Shown: positions 1-13,700 of the stretch, one piece after another
How positions within the stretch are numbered: the stretch's first letter is position 1
Layout: each line of letters begins with the position of its first letter
NCBI RefSeq assembly: GCF_016808095.1
Contig: NC_068976.1
Coordinates: 13,425,001 to 13,489,000 of the forward strand
From: Vigna angularis
Taxonomy: Eukaryota; Streptophyta; Magnoliopsida; Fabales; Fabaceae
DNA: 64,000 bases
Direction of reading: 5' to 3'
Translations under genes and position numbers: made by a program
The notes under the pieces: generated by a model
What the model saw: only the letters and a program-made list of their open reading frames with translations
What the model was told of the DNA's origin: nothing
The model's database searches: none

Positions 1-59
1 GAGTGGGTGTTGTGAGAAAGTTAGGTTTTCTAACTCAGAAACCTAACACTACCTCTTGG

Positions 60-800
60 CTTCTCGACATGCATTCTTTTTTGTCCTAGTAATACAAAAC
101 GTGCTCATCTCATCCTTTTGATTTGGTTCATTTTGATGCTTGGTGGCCTGCATCAAACTCTAGTATATTTGGTGTTAAATGGTTTGTCACTTTTATTGAG
201 TTGTGTACCTTTGTTTAATAAATATTCCTCATGGAAGAAAAATATAAAGTTTACTTTATTCATCAAATTCTCGTGGTATGATAACACAATTTGGAAAGTC
301 AATTAAATGCTTGCATTTTGATAATGGGAGAAAATATGTAAATCATGACATGCTAACTTCTTTTCCGAAAATGGTGTTGTTCATGACACAATGTAATGGT
401 GTTGCTCAGAGAAAGAATAGGCATCCTCTTGAGGTGACACGACACTTCTTTTCCAAATGTACGTCCCTGAATCTTATTGGGGTTAGACTATCCTCACTAT
501 TGCCTATCATATTAACCAATCACCCTTTGGTTTTAGATGGTTTGAGTCCAATTGAGTCCATTTTTCCTTTTTTCCAATCGATCCTTTTCGCTCTAGTTTT
601 CGTAGTCAGGTGTTTGGATGTGTTGTATTTGTCCATAGTCATATGTTAGTTCCATGTAAATTTAGATCCTAGAGTTTTTAAATGCATATTCTTTGATTAT
701 GCATCTAATAAAGGCGGATATTGTTGTTACCATCCTTTGAGTCAAGTTTTTTTACCTCCATGAATGTCACTTTTGATGAAATTTAATCTTTTTACATGTG
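60..800 (+). mobile_element. Ty1/copia integrase region, decayed fragment
   Basis: Conceptual translation, switching frames, gives pieces typical of a copia pol integrase core: a 'GVKWFVTFIE' block near 170-205, 'FLMEEK' near 225-245, 'HFDNGRKYVN' near 310-350, 'NGVAQRKNRH' near 393-425, 'NGLSPIE' near 535-560 and 'SNKGGYCCYHP'-like residues near 705-740. In copia elements these blocks follow one another in this order. Several stops and frameshifts break the frame, so the piece is inactive. No LTR, gag or protease is seen here; the fragment may continue to the left of the window. It lies upstream of the first visible myosin exon on the same strand. Family assignment rests on recognised motifs, not on an alignment. 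Confidence 0.75.
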
Positions 801-1129
801 TTCTCAACTTCAGAGGGAGAGTTTTTTCAAACTGAGTCTTTTGGCTCTTTGGCAATCTTGATTAGGAAGCTTGTATGGAACAATTACTATGTTTTGTTGC
901 TTTAGGGGAATCATCTACTATAAATGTTGACTTTCCTACACTTTATATTGATTGAAAGTCACCTTGTGCTTGGCATGACTTGCAGTGAAAGCTGGCTATT
1001 TTGTTTTCTATCATGCACGTCAGGGATGCATTTACCTAATTGCCTATGTTAATGTTAATGTCATTGCTGCCAGGGATTAATATGACATTAGTTGCTTGAA
1101 GCAATATATTTGTTGAGATATTTAGATTA

Positions 1130-1570
1130 AGGACCTTGGTCGGCTTTGGTAATTTTTAGTTATTGAAATTGCTAAATCCAAGGATGGTTTGGTGATTTAC
1201 GAAAGGTAGTATGCACTTGACCTCTTGGAAGAAGGTTGCTTTCTTGTTGCCAAGCCAATAGACACTCTCTTGTAATGTTGCTACTTGATCAAGGAGTGCG
1301 CTTAACACATCTTGCGAGATATAGAATGCTAGTTGGAAAACTCAATTATCTTGTTGTCATTGATCCAAATATTGCTTTTGCATTTAGCATGGTGAGTCAA
1401 CTATTTGGATTCACCTTGTTAGGTGCACTGTGATGCAACTATTTGGATTCTTAAGTATCTTAATCGATTCTCTCGCAAAGAACCAAATCATAGTGTTCTG
1501 AATCTTATAAATTTGGTTTATAGGCGTGGCTTGAATATCTCATTTAGGGGAAACATAGTATCCTCTAATC
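1130..1570 (+). mobile_element. Ty1/copia reverse transcriptase / RNase H fragment
   Basis: Frame-shifted translation shows the copia RT-to-RNase H junction: an 'IDTPM'-like start near 1258, then 'RYRMLVGKLNYL' and 'IDPNIAFAFSMVSQ' at about 1315-1400, matching the family pattern RYRRLVGKLNYLT..RPDIAFAVSVVSQF. It is separated from the integrase piece by about 400 bases that would normally hold most of the reverse transcriptase, so an internal deletion is likely. Stops break the frame. The same element as the fragment at 60-800 is the simplest reading. Confidence 0.7.
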
Positions 1571-1766
1571 TTGTGCAATGAATTCCATGTAATCATGCAT
1601 TCACGGTATATTCTAACACTGATACAGTAGCACACTCTTTCTCTCTCCTTTCTCGATTTCTGTCTGTCTTCCCCTAAATTTAACAATTTGAAAATGCATT
1701 AAGTATGGGGATCACGCTAATATGACATTAGCTTGACTGCATCAGCTTTTTGTACTTATTTTGTAG

Positions 1767-4700
1767 GTCACATTGCCCGAAAGATATATGCTGCTAAAAG
1801 GGAGACAGCAGCGGCTATCTCCATTCAGAAATATATTCGAATGTGGCTTACAAGGCATGCTCACTTAAAACTGTATTTTTCTGCTATTATCATGCAATCT
1901 CATGTTCGAGGTTTTGTGACTCGCCAAAGATTCTTACATGCAAAAGAACATAGCGCTGCTACTTTTGTTCAGGTAATTTTTTCAAGATGTGTTATATGTG
2001 GTAGAACTTTTAGACGGTGAAAGTCATAGGCTGTGTCTTCATCACTTTTATAAAATAGACTTCCTTGGGTATTTATCATCCTAGTTTACAAATACTGTCT
2101 TTGTCCCTAGATGCAAGACATCATTTGGAAAATTCCTTGCCCCCTTTTATAAGATTCTTTTCTGTTTCTCTTGCATTAAATATTTTGATAAATACCCTTA
2201 ACAACTGCTGCCATTATTTTCTCCCCCTCCATTAATTAAGGGTGACTTTTGAAAAATATTACAATTACAAATATAATGCTTCTAACTGATAGGGACTTGA
2301 TTATTAATGGATGCTAAGTAGGCATTCCTTAACAACCAAGTTCTTATCATTAACCAAACTTACTTTCTTAACAGGTGTGAATTAAATATAAATGTCTTAT
2401 ATTTATGAGACGAGGGGGAGTAGTACTTTTGTTGTGAACCAAGATAATATTCTGTTTGATTTAAATTTTTCTCTCTTTACAATTAGGGTTATGCATTTAT
2501 AAATAATAAAATACAAAGAGATGAGTCTAAGCCTGTTATATCTAATAGAGATTAATGTTTTCCTTGTGTGGGAAAAGGTTCTGGTCAAACAGCTTTTTTA
2601 TTTATTTATTTTTTCTATCACATTGCACCTCTGGATCAGTGGGCAAATGTGTTGACTGACCCTGTTTCTTCTGCTCAGTTTTCTTCTCATAGGTAAATTC
2701 AATGTAAAGAGTTTTTCTTTTGAAATTTTTTTTCCTTGAGCTGTTAAGCTACTGCTAACAACTATCTCTTGTATCAATTGAATAAAGCTGTTCGTTATTG
2801 CTAACACCTATCTCTTCTATTGGAGTTTAGCTATAATTACTCTTGTAACTATCTTATTTCACAAGTTATTCAAATGCATTCAATTAAGTTAGGTTTAAAA
2901 TTCTCTCTTGTTCAGTTTGTTTCACAGATAGAAAAGCTGCATGATAGCATTCTTGCAAAATATTGTATCATCCCTATTTAGTGGAGAATTCTTCAGAGGA
3001 GAACATACGATTTTGATCTCCATCTCTTCTCAGTCTAATAGTTTACAGTGCAATGGCACAATGAATTATTTTTTTTGGTTTCAATTGTTGCTGCATTCAC
3101 TTTCACGCTTGCTCTTTGTGTCTGGTTACTTTGGATGACATTCTTCTGTTATATTGTTTTGTTGATCATACATAACATTGTAGGCCTATTGGAGGATGTC
3201 CAAGGTTAGGTCATCTTTCCTACGCTATCAAACTTCAATTGTGGCAATACAATGCCTTTGGCGGTGCAGACAAGCAAAAAGAGAGTTACGGAGACTTAAA
3301 CAAGTAACATTTTTACCTTCAGAGTCTATGTGGAAGATCCCATCCAAAGTAGACAAATTGTTCTTATTTTCGTTTTTAAATGTCTTTATCAGGAGGCAAA
3401 TGAAGCTGGTGCTCTTCGATTAGCCAAGAATAAACTGGAGAAGCAAATGGAAGATCTCTCATGGCGTTTACATCTTGAAAAGAAAATAAGGGTATTACTT
3501 CTAGAAAATTGATGATTTTATTTAATGGTTGTATATTATTAACTGAATCCTTGTGATACATAGGTCTTTTTGAGATATGAAGGTTTATTTCCTACTTCAC
3601 ATTCTCATACATATTTATGTGTTGTTGGTGCCAACATTCTATATATATGTATTTATATTTGGTTGTTATAAGCTGAAATGTTTTAGATGTCTAGCTGAGA
3701 ATTTTAGCTAGTGTTTTCTGCTCCATAAATAAACCATTAGTTATCTTTTTTTTTGCTTGTTTCTTTGCTGGTTATATTCTATTTATTTTACTTTTCAACT
3801 TGTATCTGAAATTTGGACTGAATGTCCTACCTGTGATCAGGTCATTTATCTGGCACAAAGGCTTTGAAAACAAAATTATTGAACTTATCAAGATTCTGCT
3901 TCATTGTGCAGGTTTCCAATGAAGAGGCTAAAAAAATAGAGATTTCCAAACTTCAAAAGATGTTAGAAGCTTTGAATCTTGAATTGGATGCTGCTAAATT
4001 GGCAAAAATTAACGAGTGCAACAAGAATGCTGTTCTGCAAAATCAATTAGAATTATCAGTAAAGGAAAAGTCCGCTTTGAAACGGGAGCTAGTAGCAGTG
4101 GATGAATTGCGAAAGGAAAATGCTTTATTAAAGGTGCTTCATTAATGCTCAATGATATGTTCCATTAGTTCTGTTTGATTGTGATGGATAATAAATATTG
4201 GTTATTCTCACCATATAAATCCTGGGCAGGATTTTTGGAACTTCTTTGTGGGATGAATTCAAGTTTGAATAAGAGTTACATCAAATTGTTGTTTCACATT
4301 CTTGATTTTCTTGTTATACAATTTTCCATTTTTTTATTACTTACTGAGGCATGTTAAGTTTTATAGACCAGTGACATGGTTTATGAGATAGATATTATGA
4401 TAAATCATGGAAGTTGGTATTACGAACTGTGAATGTTACGAGTAAGGTTACTAATTGGAGATAAGTTTATTGATGAACTGTATGAGAAAATCTGGATTTA
4501 AATGTCAAAAGAAGGGTTAAAGATGGAGACAAGTTTGCAAGATGTTTAATCATCGTTACTATCAAAGAAATTGGTAGAAGCATGGAACATTGGTTTTTGG
4601 ATGGGCGGATTATCCTACGGTAGAATAGTGTAAAACTTTTTCATTTTTCTTGTTGAGTTTCCAAGGTTAAACGGAATGATACGGGTAATTGAAAATTTCC

Positions 4701-7700
4701 CATTAATTTATTTATTTAGTTTTTGTTTCTGTTCAAAGACATGAGAGAAGTACCACACTTGGTACCTTCTCCCGGATCTAAGCTTTTGCTTGTAGATGAG
4801 GGTTGAGGGTGTTTTTGGTTCTTAGATTTTTCTTCTAATATTATGAGAAAATAGAATCTTACCTTTTATCTGTTATTTTTTTATAGTAACACTTCCATGG
4901 TTAAGGCTGTCATTATGAACAAATTATCCGTACATCTTAAGCTGTTTGATGAATACTTATTTTTTTGTTTTACATCTAACCCTTTGGGCCTGAAGCATGT
5001 AAGCAAAGGCCCACCCTTGATCCTTGTTGTGGAATTTAACTTTTTTTTATCTATATTGAAAGGATTGCTTGTAATTGTGTGTTGTGTACACCTTATATTC
5101 TTATTTGTAAGGAAGAAGATATACATAACAAGGGACAAAATCAATATTTAATAATGAGAAATACCTTCTTTCATGAACTTGTTCGTTTGCTTATTTTCTG
5201 TTGTAAACTTTTTTATATAGTGTGATTCATTTCCCTTTCTTGGATTTCTAGGTTTCATTGGATGCATTTGAAAGGAAGTACAAGACCTTAGAGCTTGAGC
5301 TTATGAATGCTCAAAAAAGCCGGGATGAAACCATGGAGAAACTGAGGGAGTTTGAACAGAAGTGTTCTCAACTCGAGCAAAATGAAGAAAGGTGGTTTTT
5401 CTTTTCCCTGTTTTCTCATTCTGCAATATGATTTAGTTAATGCATGATGTTACACTTATTCCTGTAATCCTAGTTGATAATTATTTTTCTTTAATGTAGG
5501 CTTGAGGAAAAGTTAAAGAGTTTAGAGAATGAAAATCATGTGCTTCGTCAGAAAGCATTAAGTACCCCTTTTAAGAGTAACCGTCCAGGTTTTGCGAAGT
5601 CAGTGTCAGAAGTAAGTTTGTTTTGTCTGTTACTTTTGTTATTCATTCCTTATGATTATGTTTCATTTTTAGGTAAATATCTTCTTTAATAGCTTTGTCT
5701 TAGAATTGTTTTACATTTTTTTATTTCTGCTACAGAAATACTCTACTGCAATTACCTCTCACACTGATCGAAAGACCATATTTGTAAGCTCCTACTTTCT
5801 CATCTTCCTCTTTTGGAAATAATCATAAACAGAGTCATAATTATTTTAATATGCTCTTATTCAGGAGTCACCCACGCCCACAAAACTTATTGCCCCTTTT
5901 ACAGTAGGCTTGTCAGACTCTCGTCGATCTAAGTTAACAGCAGAGAAGCACCAGGTAGATCTTGTTTAATTTCTGTTCTGGCCTAAATTTTACACCTTTA
6001 GATTTGACATCCTGCTATTTTAGTTTATCCTCAACCTAAAAGAAAAGAAGGAAAATTCATCTTCATGATAGAAAAATGGGAGGTACCCCCACTTTTGTTT
6101 TTTTTTCTCTCCTTTATTTATTGATTGGGGTGCTACATACGATTGTTGTCAATTGTTTTGCAAACATAGTTGGGATAAAAATTAACATTGGAATCCTTTT
6201 ACACTACCATTTTATTGAAGAAAAAGAAAACTGTAATTGAGAGCTAGCGTTGGAGTTGTGAGAACAAATAGCTGAACATGCTGTGTGAGAACGGGTAAAA
6301 AATATTTCTTGGGCAGGATCAGTTTATTGAAAAAAGAAAACTGTAATTGAGAGTTAGTGTGAGAGTTGTGAGAACAACTAGCTGAAGACGCAGTGTGAGA
6401 AGGGGATAAAAAATATTTACTGGGCAGGATCAATTTAGTATTGAGGTAATGTAGTTATAGGAATTTATACTAGTAAAGGTCATTTTTTAATTGTTGCAAT
6501 TGAATGGAAGCAAAATTTGATTGTGATGTGGAAAATGCATATCGCTTCCAAAAATTTCATTAATTGTCTGCTCCAATCTTACTTTACTGGTTATTGTGGG
6601 TTTGATTTTTGTGGTTGGAAAAATTGCTATTGGTCCTGGAACATTCAGTGTTTCAACCATCCTTTTGAGAGAGAAGTTCAGTGACAAGGTAGAGTCATAT
6701 TACCTGTTTGAAAAATTGAATAAGTCAATTGACTTGGATGAAAATACAGGAACAGAATAAAAAATTGTGCAAAATGAAGGTGAAAAAGTCTACCAATCTC
6801 CATAATAAACTAGTGTCTGCAACATGTTTCTAACTATATGATTGTGCACCTTAAGTTGATAGGTACCTTATGTTTTGCAGGATAACTATGAATTCCTCTC
6901 CAAGTGTATAAAAGAAAATTTGGGATTTAAAAATGGTAAACCTATTGCTGCTCGTATTATATATAAATGTCTGCTTCATTGGCATTCATTTGAAAATGAG
7001 CGCACAGCGATTTTTGATTCCATCATCGAAGGCATAAATGAGGTTCTAAAGGTAAATTTTGTGCTCTTATTCTTAAAACTTGCTGTCTATTATGTTTTGT
7101 TGCTTGTCTCATACAGAATTTGTTGTTATTTCTATTGTGTATTTTCTCATTTATAGTCCAGTACTGAATTAGTAGGATATGTGTGATTATTTTATGAAAC
7201 TTATCCGAGTGCATTCTACATCAGGTTAGGGAGGATGACATTATCCTGCCATATTGGCTGTCCAATACCTCTGCGCTTCTATGCCTTTTACAGAGGAACT
7301 TACGGTCAAATGGTTTTTTAACTGCCACTGCTCAGCGTTATCCTGGATCTTCTGGTTTAACCAGCCGGACAGGACATGTGAGTTGTCTTGCTGAAAATTT
7401 GAATTCTTTGTGTATTACTTCCACTATATATGTAATTTTCTGTGACTACATCTCTATAGTTTAAGTTGCATTTCGTTTTGACTAAATTGTGGGCTGCAGT
7501 GGATGAAAATGGTATAGAAAGATAGATAGGTGACCTGCTACTTGAGATTTAACTTCGAGCAGTGTAACTAGATTTCACAGTGCAAAGTGGCTGATGTAGC
7601 AGAATGGTAGCTTCAGCAAGGATTGTGGATACTTGACATTTAATTTATAGCTTATATATCTATAAATGCTTAAAAATAAAGTTGCAGATTTTAGAATAGG

Positions 7701-10700
7701 TATTGAATATAGGTAGTAGTTGAATTGGAAAACTGTTACATGATGTACCTATGAGTTTTACCTAACTCTAAACCTAGGACTCTAGTTCTGGCTTTTGATC
7801 TTTGCTCTTCCCTCTACTCTTTGTATGAGAATTCTATCAATCTAAATATAAAACAAAAGAGAGGCGTGATCAAGCCCTCTAAAATGTTGTATCTTTTATG
7901 TACCTGAAGTTGGTATATCATATGAGCAGGTTAGTCCTGCGTTGTTGGTCTCAGTCTCTAGTGTAGCATCCGCCATCTTTTGCTGTTGGTTGTCGGCTGC
8001 TGTCTCATTCTTCTCTATGCATTCATTCCTGTACATTTTATTTTCTTTTTACTAGGAATGTGATTGTTGTAAAAAAAAGGAGTTGAGAATGTAATTAGCA
8101 TGTAATTAAAAAAATATTTCTTTATTTCCTCTCATTTCTCAAGTGCTTTGTTACTAACCCAGACCTAAATTTAGATTTAAATAATCAAAGGAAGCTTTGC
8201 TATTGGTGTTTTTCTTTTTTGGATGATGGGAGAAAATTGAGACTAAAATCTGGGAAGCGTGTTGGTGTTTTTCATTTTAGGTTGGTTGTCATAGGTTCCC
8301 TGCTTGTTTTTGTATTTTCCCCTGATTTTAGTTTTGGTGGTATTTCTAGGGACCAAAATCTCCGTTGCAATTTATAGGGTATGATGATGGTGTATCACAT
8401 GTGGAGGCAAGATATCCTGCTATACTTTTTAAACAACAGCTAACTGCTTGTGTAGAGAAGATTTTTGGTCTGTTGCGTGACAATTTGAAAAAAGAACTTT
8501 CTCCACTTCTGGGATCATGTATTCAGGTGCCATTTCTTACTCTTTGCTTATAGTCATAGGCTTTGGAGATGTTATTTCTGGCTAAATTACCTTGTCAGAT
8601 GTTGAATTTGTGCTTTATTCTTGGTTCTTGTAGCCATATCATTAAGTGAATATAATTCTACGACAGTTTCTCAAACACCTTTTTCTTTTTCTGAGAAAGA
8701 GGGAGTTATCAAAATTTCTAACTAAGTTTGTTGTTTCCGGAGTCAGTTTGAACTGCTTTAATGTTTTCAGCGGTACCAGTGGTGCACCCATTTACTTCCA
8801 ATCCTTTTTCCATATAAAATTGTTATATGTTGGATATTTTCTGTGATTTTGTTGCTGGGTGTGAATTCTTTTTGTTAAGGGTTTACAGGGGCACCTAGGA
8901 GTTGGAGTTTATAGTGAAATGTGAAGAAACAGTTATATAATATTACTGTTATGGTTGTGGTTGAGAAGCTGATTATCTTTTTGTACAATGAACCATGAAA
9001 TTTGATTTCAGGTTTTGGTTTTTTCATTGTCTTTGTGATGGCGGGAAAGTCAGAAATGTGTTTCACGCCTTTTTTTTTTCTGACTTGAATTTTCTTCTCC
9101 CCACTTTGGAAACTAATTGATTGATCTCACCAGTCCTTCAGTGAATACACGAGTCTGCTGTTTAGTTTATGAAATATAGAAAGCTAATTCTATGGAAACA
9201 AATCCCTGTAATTATGGGATTGATTTTAAATGCATAATCTTAGTTTTAATAGCAAGATAAACCTGTAATAAAGATTAAAAATATAACAAGGATAAAATAA
9301 CCGAAGTTGTTGGGAACCCAGAATTAAAAGGAGAAAGAAGAGTAATATTCTTTATTGAATAGACTGAAAAAAAACACAAAATATCTCTCCTTCAAGGATT
9401 TCCTTTTCACACAGGATGTCAATGATCCTGTCAACAATTCTCCAAAACATCCAAAAGTCCCCGCATACCAGGACCCCCAACTATATCTAGAAATATTCAC
9501 TTATCCTAACAACCCGACTAGCAACTACTTTTTTAATATGTTTCCTTACATATGCTGCTGCAAAAACGACCTTATCCTTAAGGTTGAAGTCTAACAGCTG
9601 GTCCTTAATTGTTGCAACAACTTCCCCCATGGCTGCCTCAAGGCTTCCTTTCTGCCCTTGAATTAACCCTTGTTGCAAGGCTTGATCTCCCATCAGCAGA
9701 TTCATGAAACTTAGGGAAGATTCATCAGATTTGGTGGCCTTACTTAAAATCCTGCACCATTTTACATTTTTTAATTATCAAATCTTTTATTTAAGTGTTC
9801 TACCTTTGTTTATTTTTGTTTATGTCTAATTTTATAATTTATTGTTGTTTGGTTAGTCACCCAAAACAGGACGAGGAGTGCAAGGGGCAAAATCGTCTAG
9901 ATCTCCAGGTGGGATTCCCCAACCATCATCTGGTGGTCAGTGGGATAACATTGTCAAATTTTTGGATTCTCTCATGAGCAAACTTCGTGGAAATCATGTA
10001 CGTTTTATATGTTTTCAATGTTCTTTGACTTTGTTAATGTGTCTGATTCTTTGTACACATTTCTCCATTTGTTGTATTCTTTTACAGTGCATCCTTAATT
10101 TCATGCACTGGAGGGTAAGTTTTCCATGTATATTTGTCGTGCACCTTTCATTTTTTCTTGAAATCTTCCTTTCCTCTTTGCTAGTGCTCTACAAACTAGG
10201 AAATGGTAGTGTAATAAAGTGAAGCTTCATGTTGATAGATGCGTTTAGCTATTATATAATTTTCTTTTGACCGATGAACTTGTATGTGATAACCAAACCA
10301 AAGCAGCTCACGTTACGTCCATTTTAATAGATTGGTTTCATATCCAAATCCATTGTTTTTGTATTTTATTTCCAATTCCATTACTTGGATATCACTTCAA
10401 TATTTATTTTAAAATATTCAAAATCATTGTTCATCTAAAGACATCGTTTGGTCTGCACATTTTTTCAGTTGGCCTTGGTTGGGTAATAATCAACTTGGCC
10501 TCAACCAAGAAGTCATTTGCTCAACTTAAATTGGGTTGTCGTTTTCATTTTTTTTTTCTGTTGTTGACTCGGTCTCAACTGGGGTGTCATCTGCTTGACC
10601 ATAATCAAGGTCAACCCTTAGCCAGGGCAATATTAACTCAACTAATTTGAAACCAAATTTAAATCTTAACTATGCTCCAAACAACTAGTTTTATAACCAA

Positions 10701-13700
10701 TTTAAATTGGTTTCAGGAATCCTAACCAATTTTGTCCTTTTTTACATGGATGTGGATTGGGTCAAATTAAGGCCTTTTTGGACAGACTTCTTCATAAGCT
10801 CTTTCTTAGAGAAAAAAAAAAGTAAAGTTAAAATTAGTTTATGCTGTAGAAACTCTCATATAGCTTCTCTAATTTTTTACTTTTAACTTGTACAAAGCTA
10901 ATTAGCTTATGCACAATTCAGATCCATTTTTCCCCGTTTTTCTCTCTTAAAGGCCTTATGGAGAAGTTTGTTCAAACATACTATATCAACGATATGTAAA
11001 AGAATAACTGCAGATATATGAATTTTAGTCTTATTTGTAATTCAGTTTTCCCTGGTCTTGTACTTGGCAATTCACTCTACAGTCATGTGTCAGATAACTG
11101 GCATCTAAGGCTCTGGTCAAATCTGATCAAAAGCTGGAGTGAGCCAGCCAGGGGGCAAATAAAAAAACTTCTCCTTCTTCCCTTCTTTTGTGATGTCCAG
11201 TCTCTCAGTGGTTTCTTTAACCCTATATCTTTTTCTATTTTGAATGATTGGGAATTTCACATTACCGTAATCAAATATTTCATTCTGCAATTTGCTTCCC
11301 CCTTTATGTATTCTACTGACCTTCTATAATCTATATTTTATTTTTTGTGGTTTCCTGAATACCTACTGAGGAAGAAAGTATGCAAGGAAATTACATGTTG
11401 AAATTTGAATAAAAGTCTGTGATACTGCTGTTCAAGATGTAAGTTTAGCAGGAGCTGTAATAATACCGGTCTTTAGGGGTGAGAACTCAAGACCATACCA
11501 TATCAAGAGTCACTTCTTGGGTCCATCATACCATGACAGAGTAGAGTAAATTCCTATTTCCTAGTAATGTGACTTAAGCTAGAATGGAAAAATTACAATG
11601 GAATGATCAGAAGTTGGGAACTAATTTTGATCATTTTATATACTGCTTACTGACAGAGTGACTAGCTATTTGTTGAGTTCACCACACCATATAATTGGAA
11701 ATAGAGGGATGCATAAACCATAGGATGGCTTGGAGGTTTTGTATGTAGATTATCAAGTTCTTACATCCTAGTAAAGTGAATCAAGGCAAAATGGAAAAAT
11801 GAAAATGGAATGATGGGAAGTTGGGAACATAATGTGACAAATTAATATACTACATCTTAACAGAGTTATTACAACTGTTTGATCAATTGAAGCTTTGAAT
11901 TGACAATTTGGCTTCTATGTCAAACAACAATTTCTAATCAACATGCAAGTAGTAAATTCATTCTAGTTGAATCAAAATACAAATGATGGATTGAAGAGGC
12001 TATTTTTTGAATTGTGAACTGTTTCGTATTGTAAATCATAAGATTTATAAGCATTAATATTAAGAAGTGGACTTTAAGCTTAATTTAATCCTTTGAAACC
12101 AACTTGTAAAGTGAAGTTTGGACTTGATATAAATTTGTCTTATCTCTAATAGATGTGGGATTTTAATCACACTCCCCTCATGCGGAGACATTCGCATATT
12201 AAGTATGTAACTAGATATTTATGGGTGATTCCATGGTGGTCGAATAGTGGGTGGGATGATAGGTTCAACAAACAACAAATTTGCTATGTTTGACTTTTAA
12301 GCGCTCTCATATTAAGAAGTGAATTTTAAGCTAATTCAATCTTGTACTTATTTCTATGGTGAAATTGTACAGTTTGATGCATTCTACATGTTTATTTTGT
12401 GGTTTGTAACATATGTAGTACCTCTTGGAGTATAAATAAATGATGACTTATGTAGTTGTGAACATAACTGTTCTATTAGTGTTAATAAGTTTCAGCCATT
12501 CGGGGTATCTAACATGTCATGGCTAAAATTTCCATGATCAGGTCCCATCCTTCTTCATCCGTAAACTAGTTACCCAAGTGTTTTCCTTCATCAATATTAC
12601 ACTCTTCAACAGGTAAAACCCATGATTGTTCTTGTTGCTAAAAGTCACTAATTTACTTTGTTGCTGATTTTTCCTTTGTTCAGCTTTTTCATTTCTTTTT
12701 AAACTTCCATCGCTTTTTAGTCTTCTCTTGCGTCGGGAATGTTGCACTTTCTCAAATGGTGAATATGTGAAGTCTGGTCTAGCAGAACTGGAGAAATGGA
12801 TTGTTAATGCAAAGGAAGAGGTAGATTGACATTGTTTATACTTTTGAAATTTTAGCTTCATGGGTTACTAAGTACTTGTGAAATGCAGTATGCAGGGACA
12901 TCCTGGCATGAGCTCAATTACATACGACAAGCTGTTGGGTTCTTGGTATAAAAACTGTCCTACTTTGGTTGGACTTGAATGGTGTCAAATGGAGCTGCTA
13001 TCGCTTATATATACTTTCCTTTGAATTATGCAGGTAATACATCAGAAAAGAAAGAAATCTTTGGAAGAGATTCGGCAAGATCTTTGTCCGGTATGATTGT
13101 TATATTATGAGACTGCCCAGTATGATTATCATATTCTCTAAAATCTGTTGTTGCAATGCTATGTATCCAACTTTAGTCTTTCGTGTATCAATTTTTAGTT
13201 ATCATTCTAGATGTAATTTTGTGTTACAATCACGATGTTCTTGAGCCAGTGTTGTTTTACACAATAAAGGCAGGTAGCAAAGCAGAGAGAATAAAATTCT
13301 TAAAGAGAAAGAGTATGAGTTGATATAAAATTTTTTGTTATTATTCTCAATATGGACTGCCAATTAAAATACATTTATAATGCTTACAGTAACAAAAAAA
13401 CTAATTGAGATACTTTCTCCTAAAGTTTAGGAACATTTATTTTGACTAGAAAACCTTATTCAACAACTGAAACAGAAAAAATAAAGCAAATAAAGATGCC
13501 ACGTGTTGTCTGAAAACAAACATCTAAGACAGTTATTTCTAGTAGATTAGACGGGTAGGTGAAGCACCTTACATGCGAGTTGCGAGTTAGGGTATAAGAA
13601 ATTTGATGATATGAAAAGCTATATTAATATGATAGGACACTTAAAATAGATTACTTTTTATGAATTTGTAGAGAAGATTCTATCCCTGTTATACTCACGT

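Noticed and set aside
3841..3911. Alternative earlier acceptor for the fourth visible myosin exon (AG at 3839-3840)
   Set aside because: Using it would put in-frame stops or extra residues before the conserved VSNEEAKK; the acceptor at 3911 keeps phase with the upstream exon.
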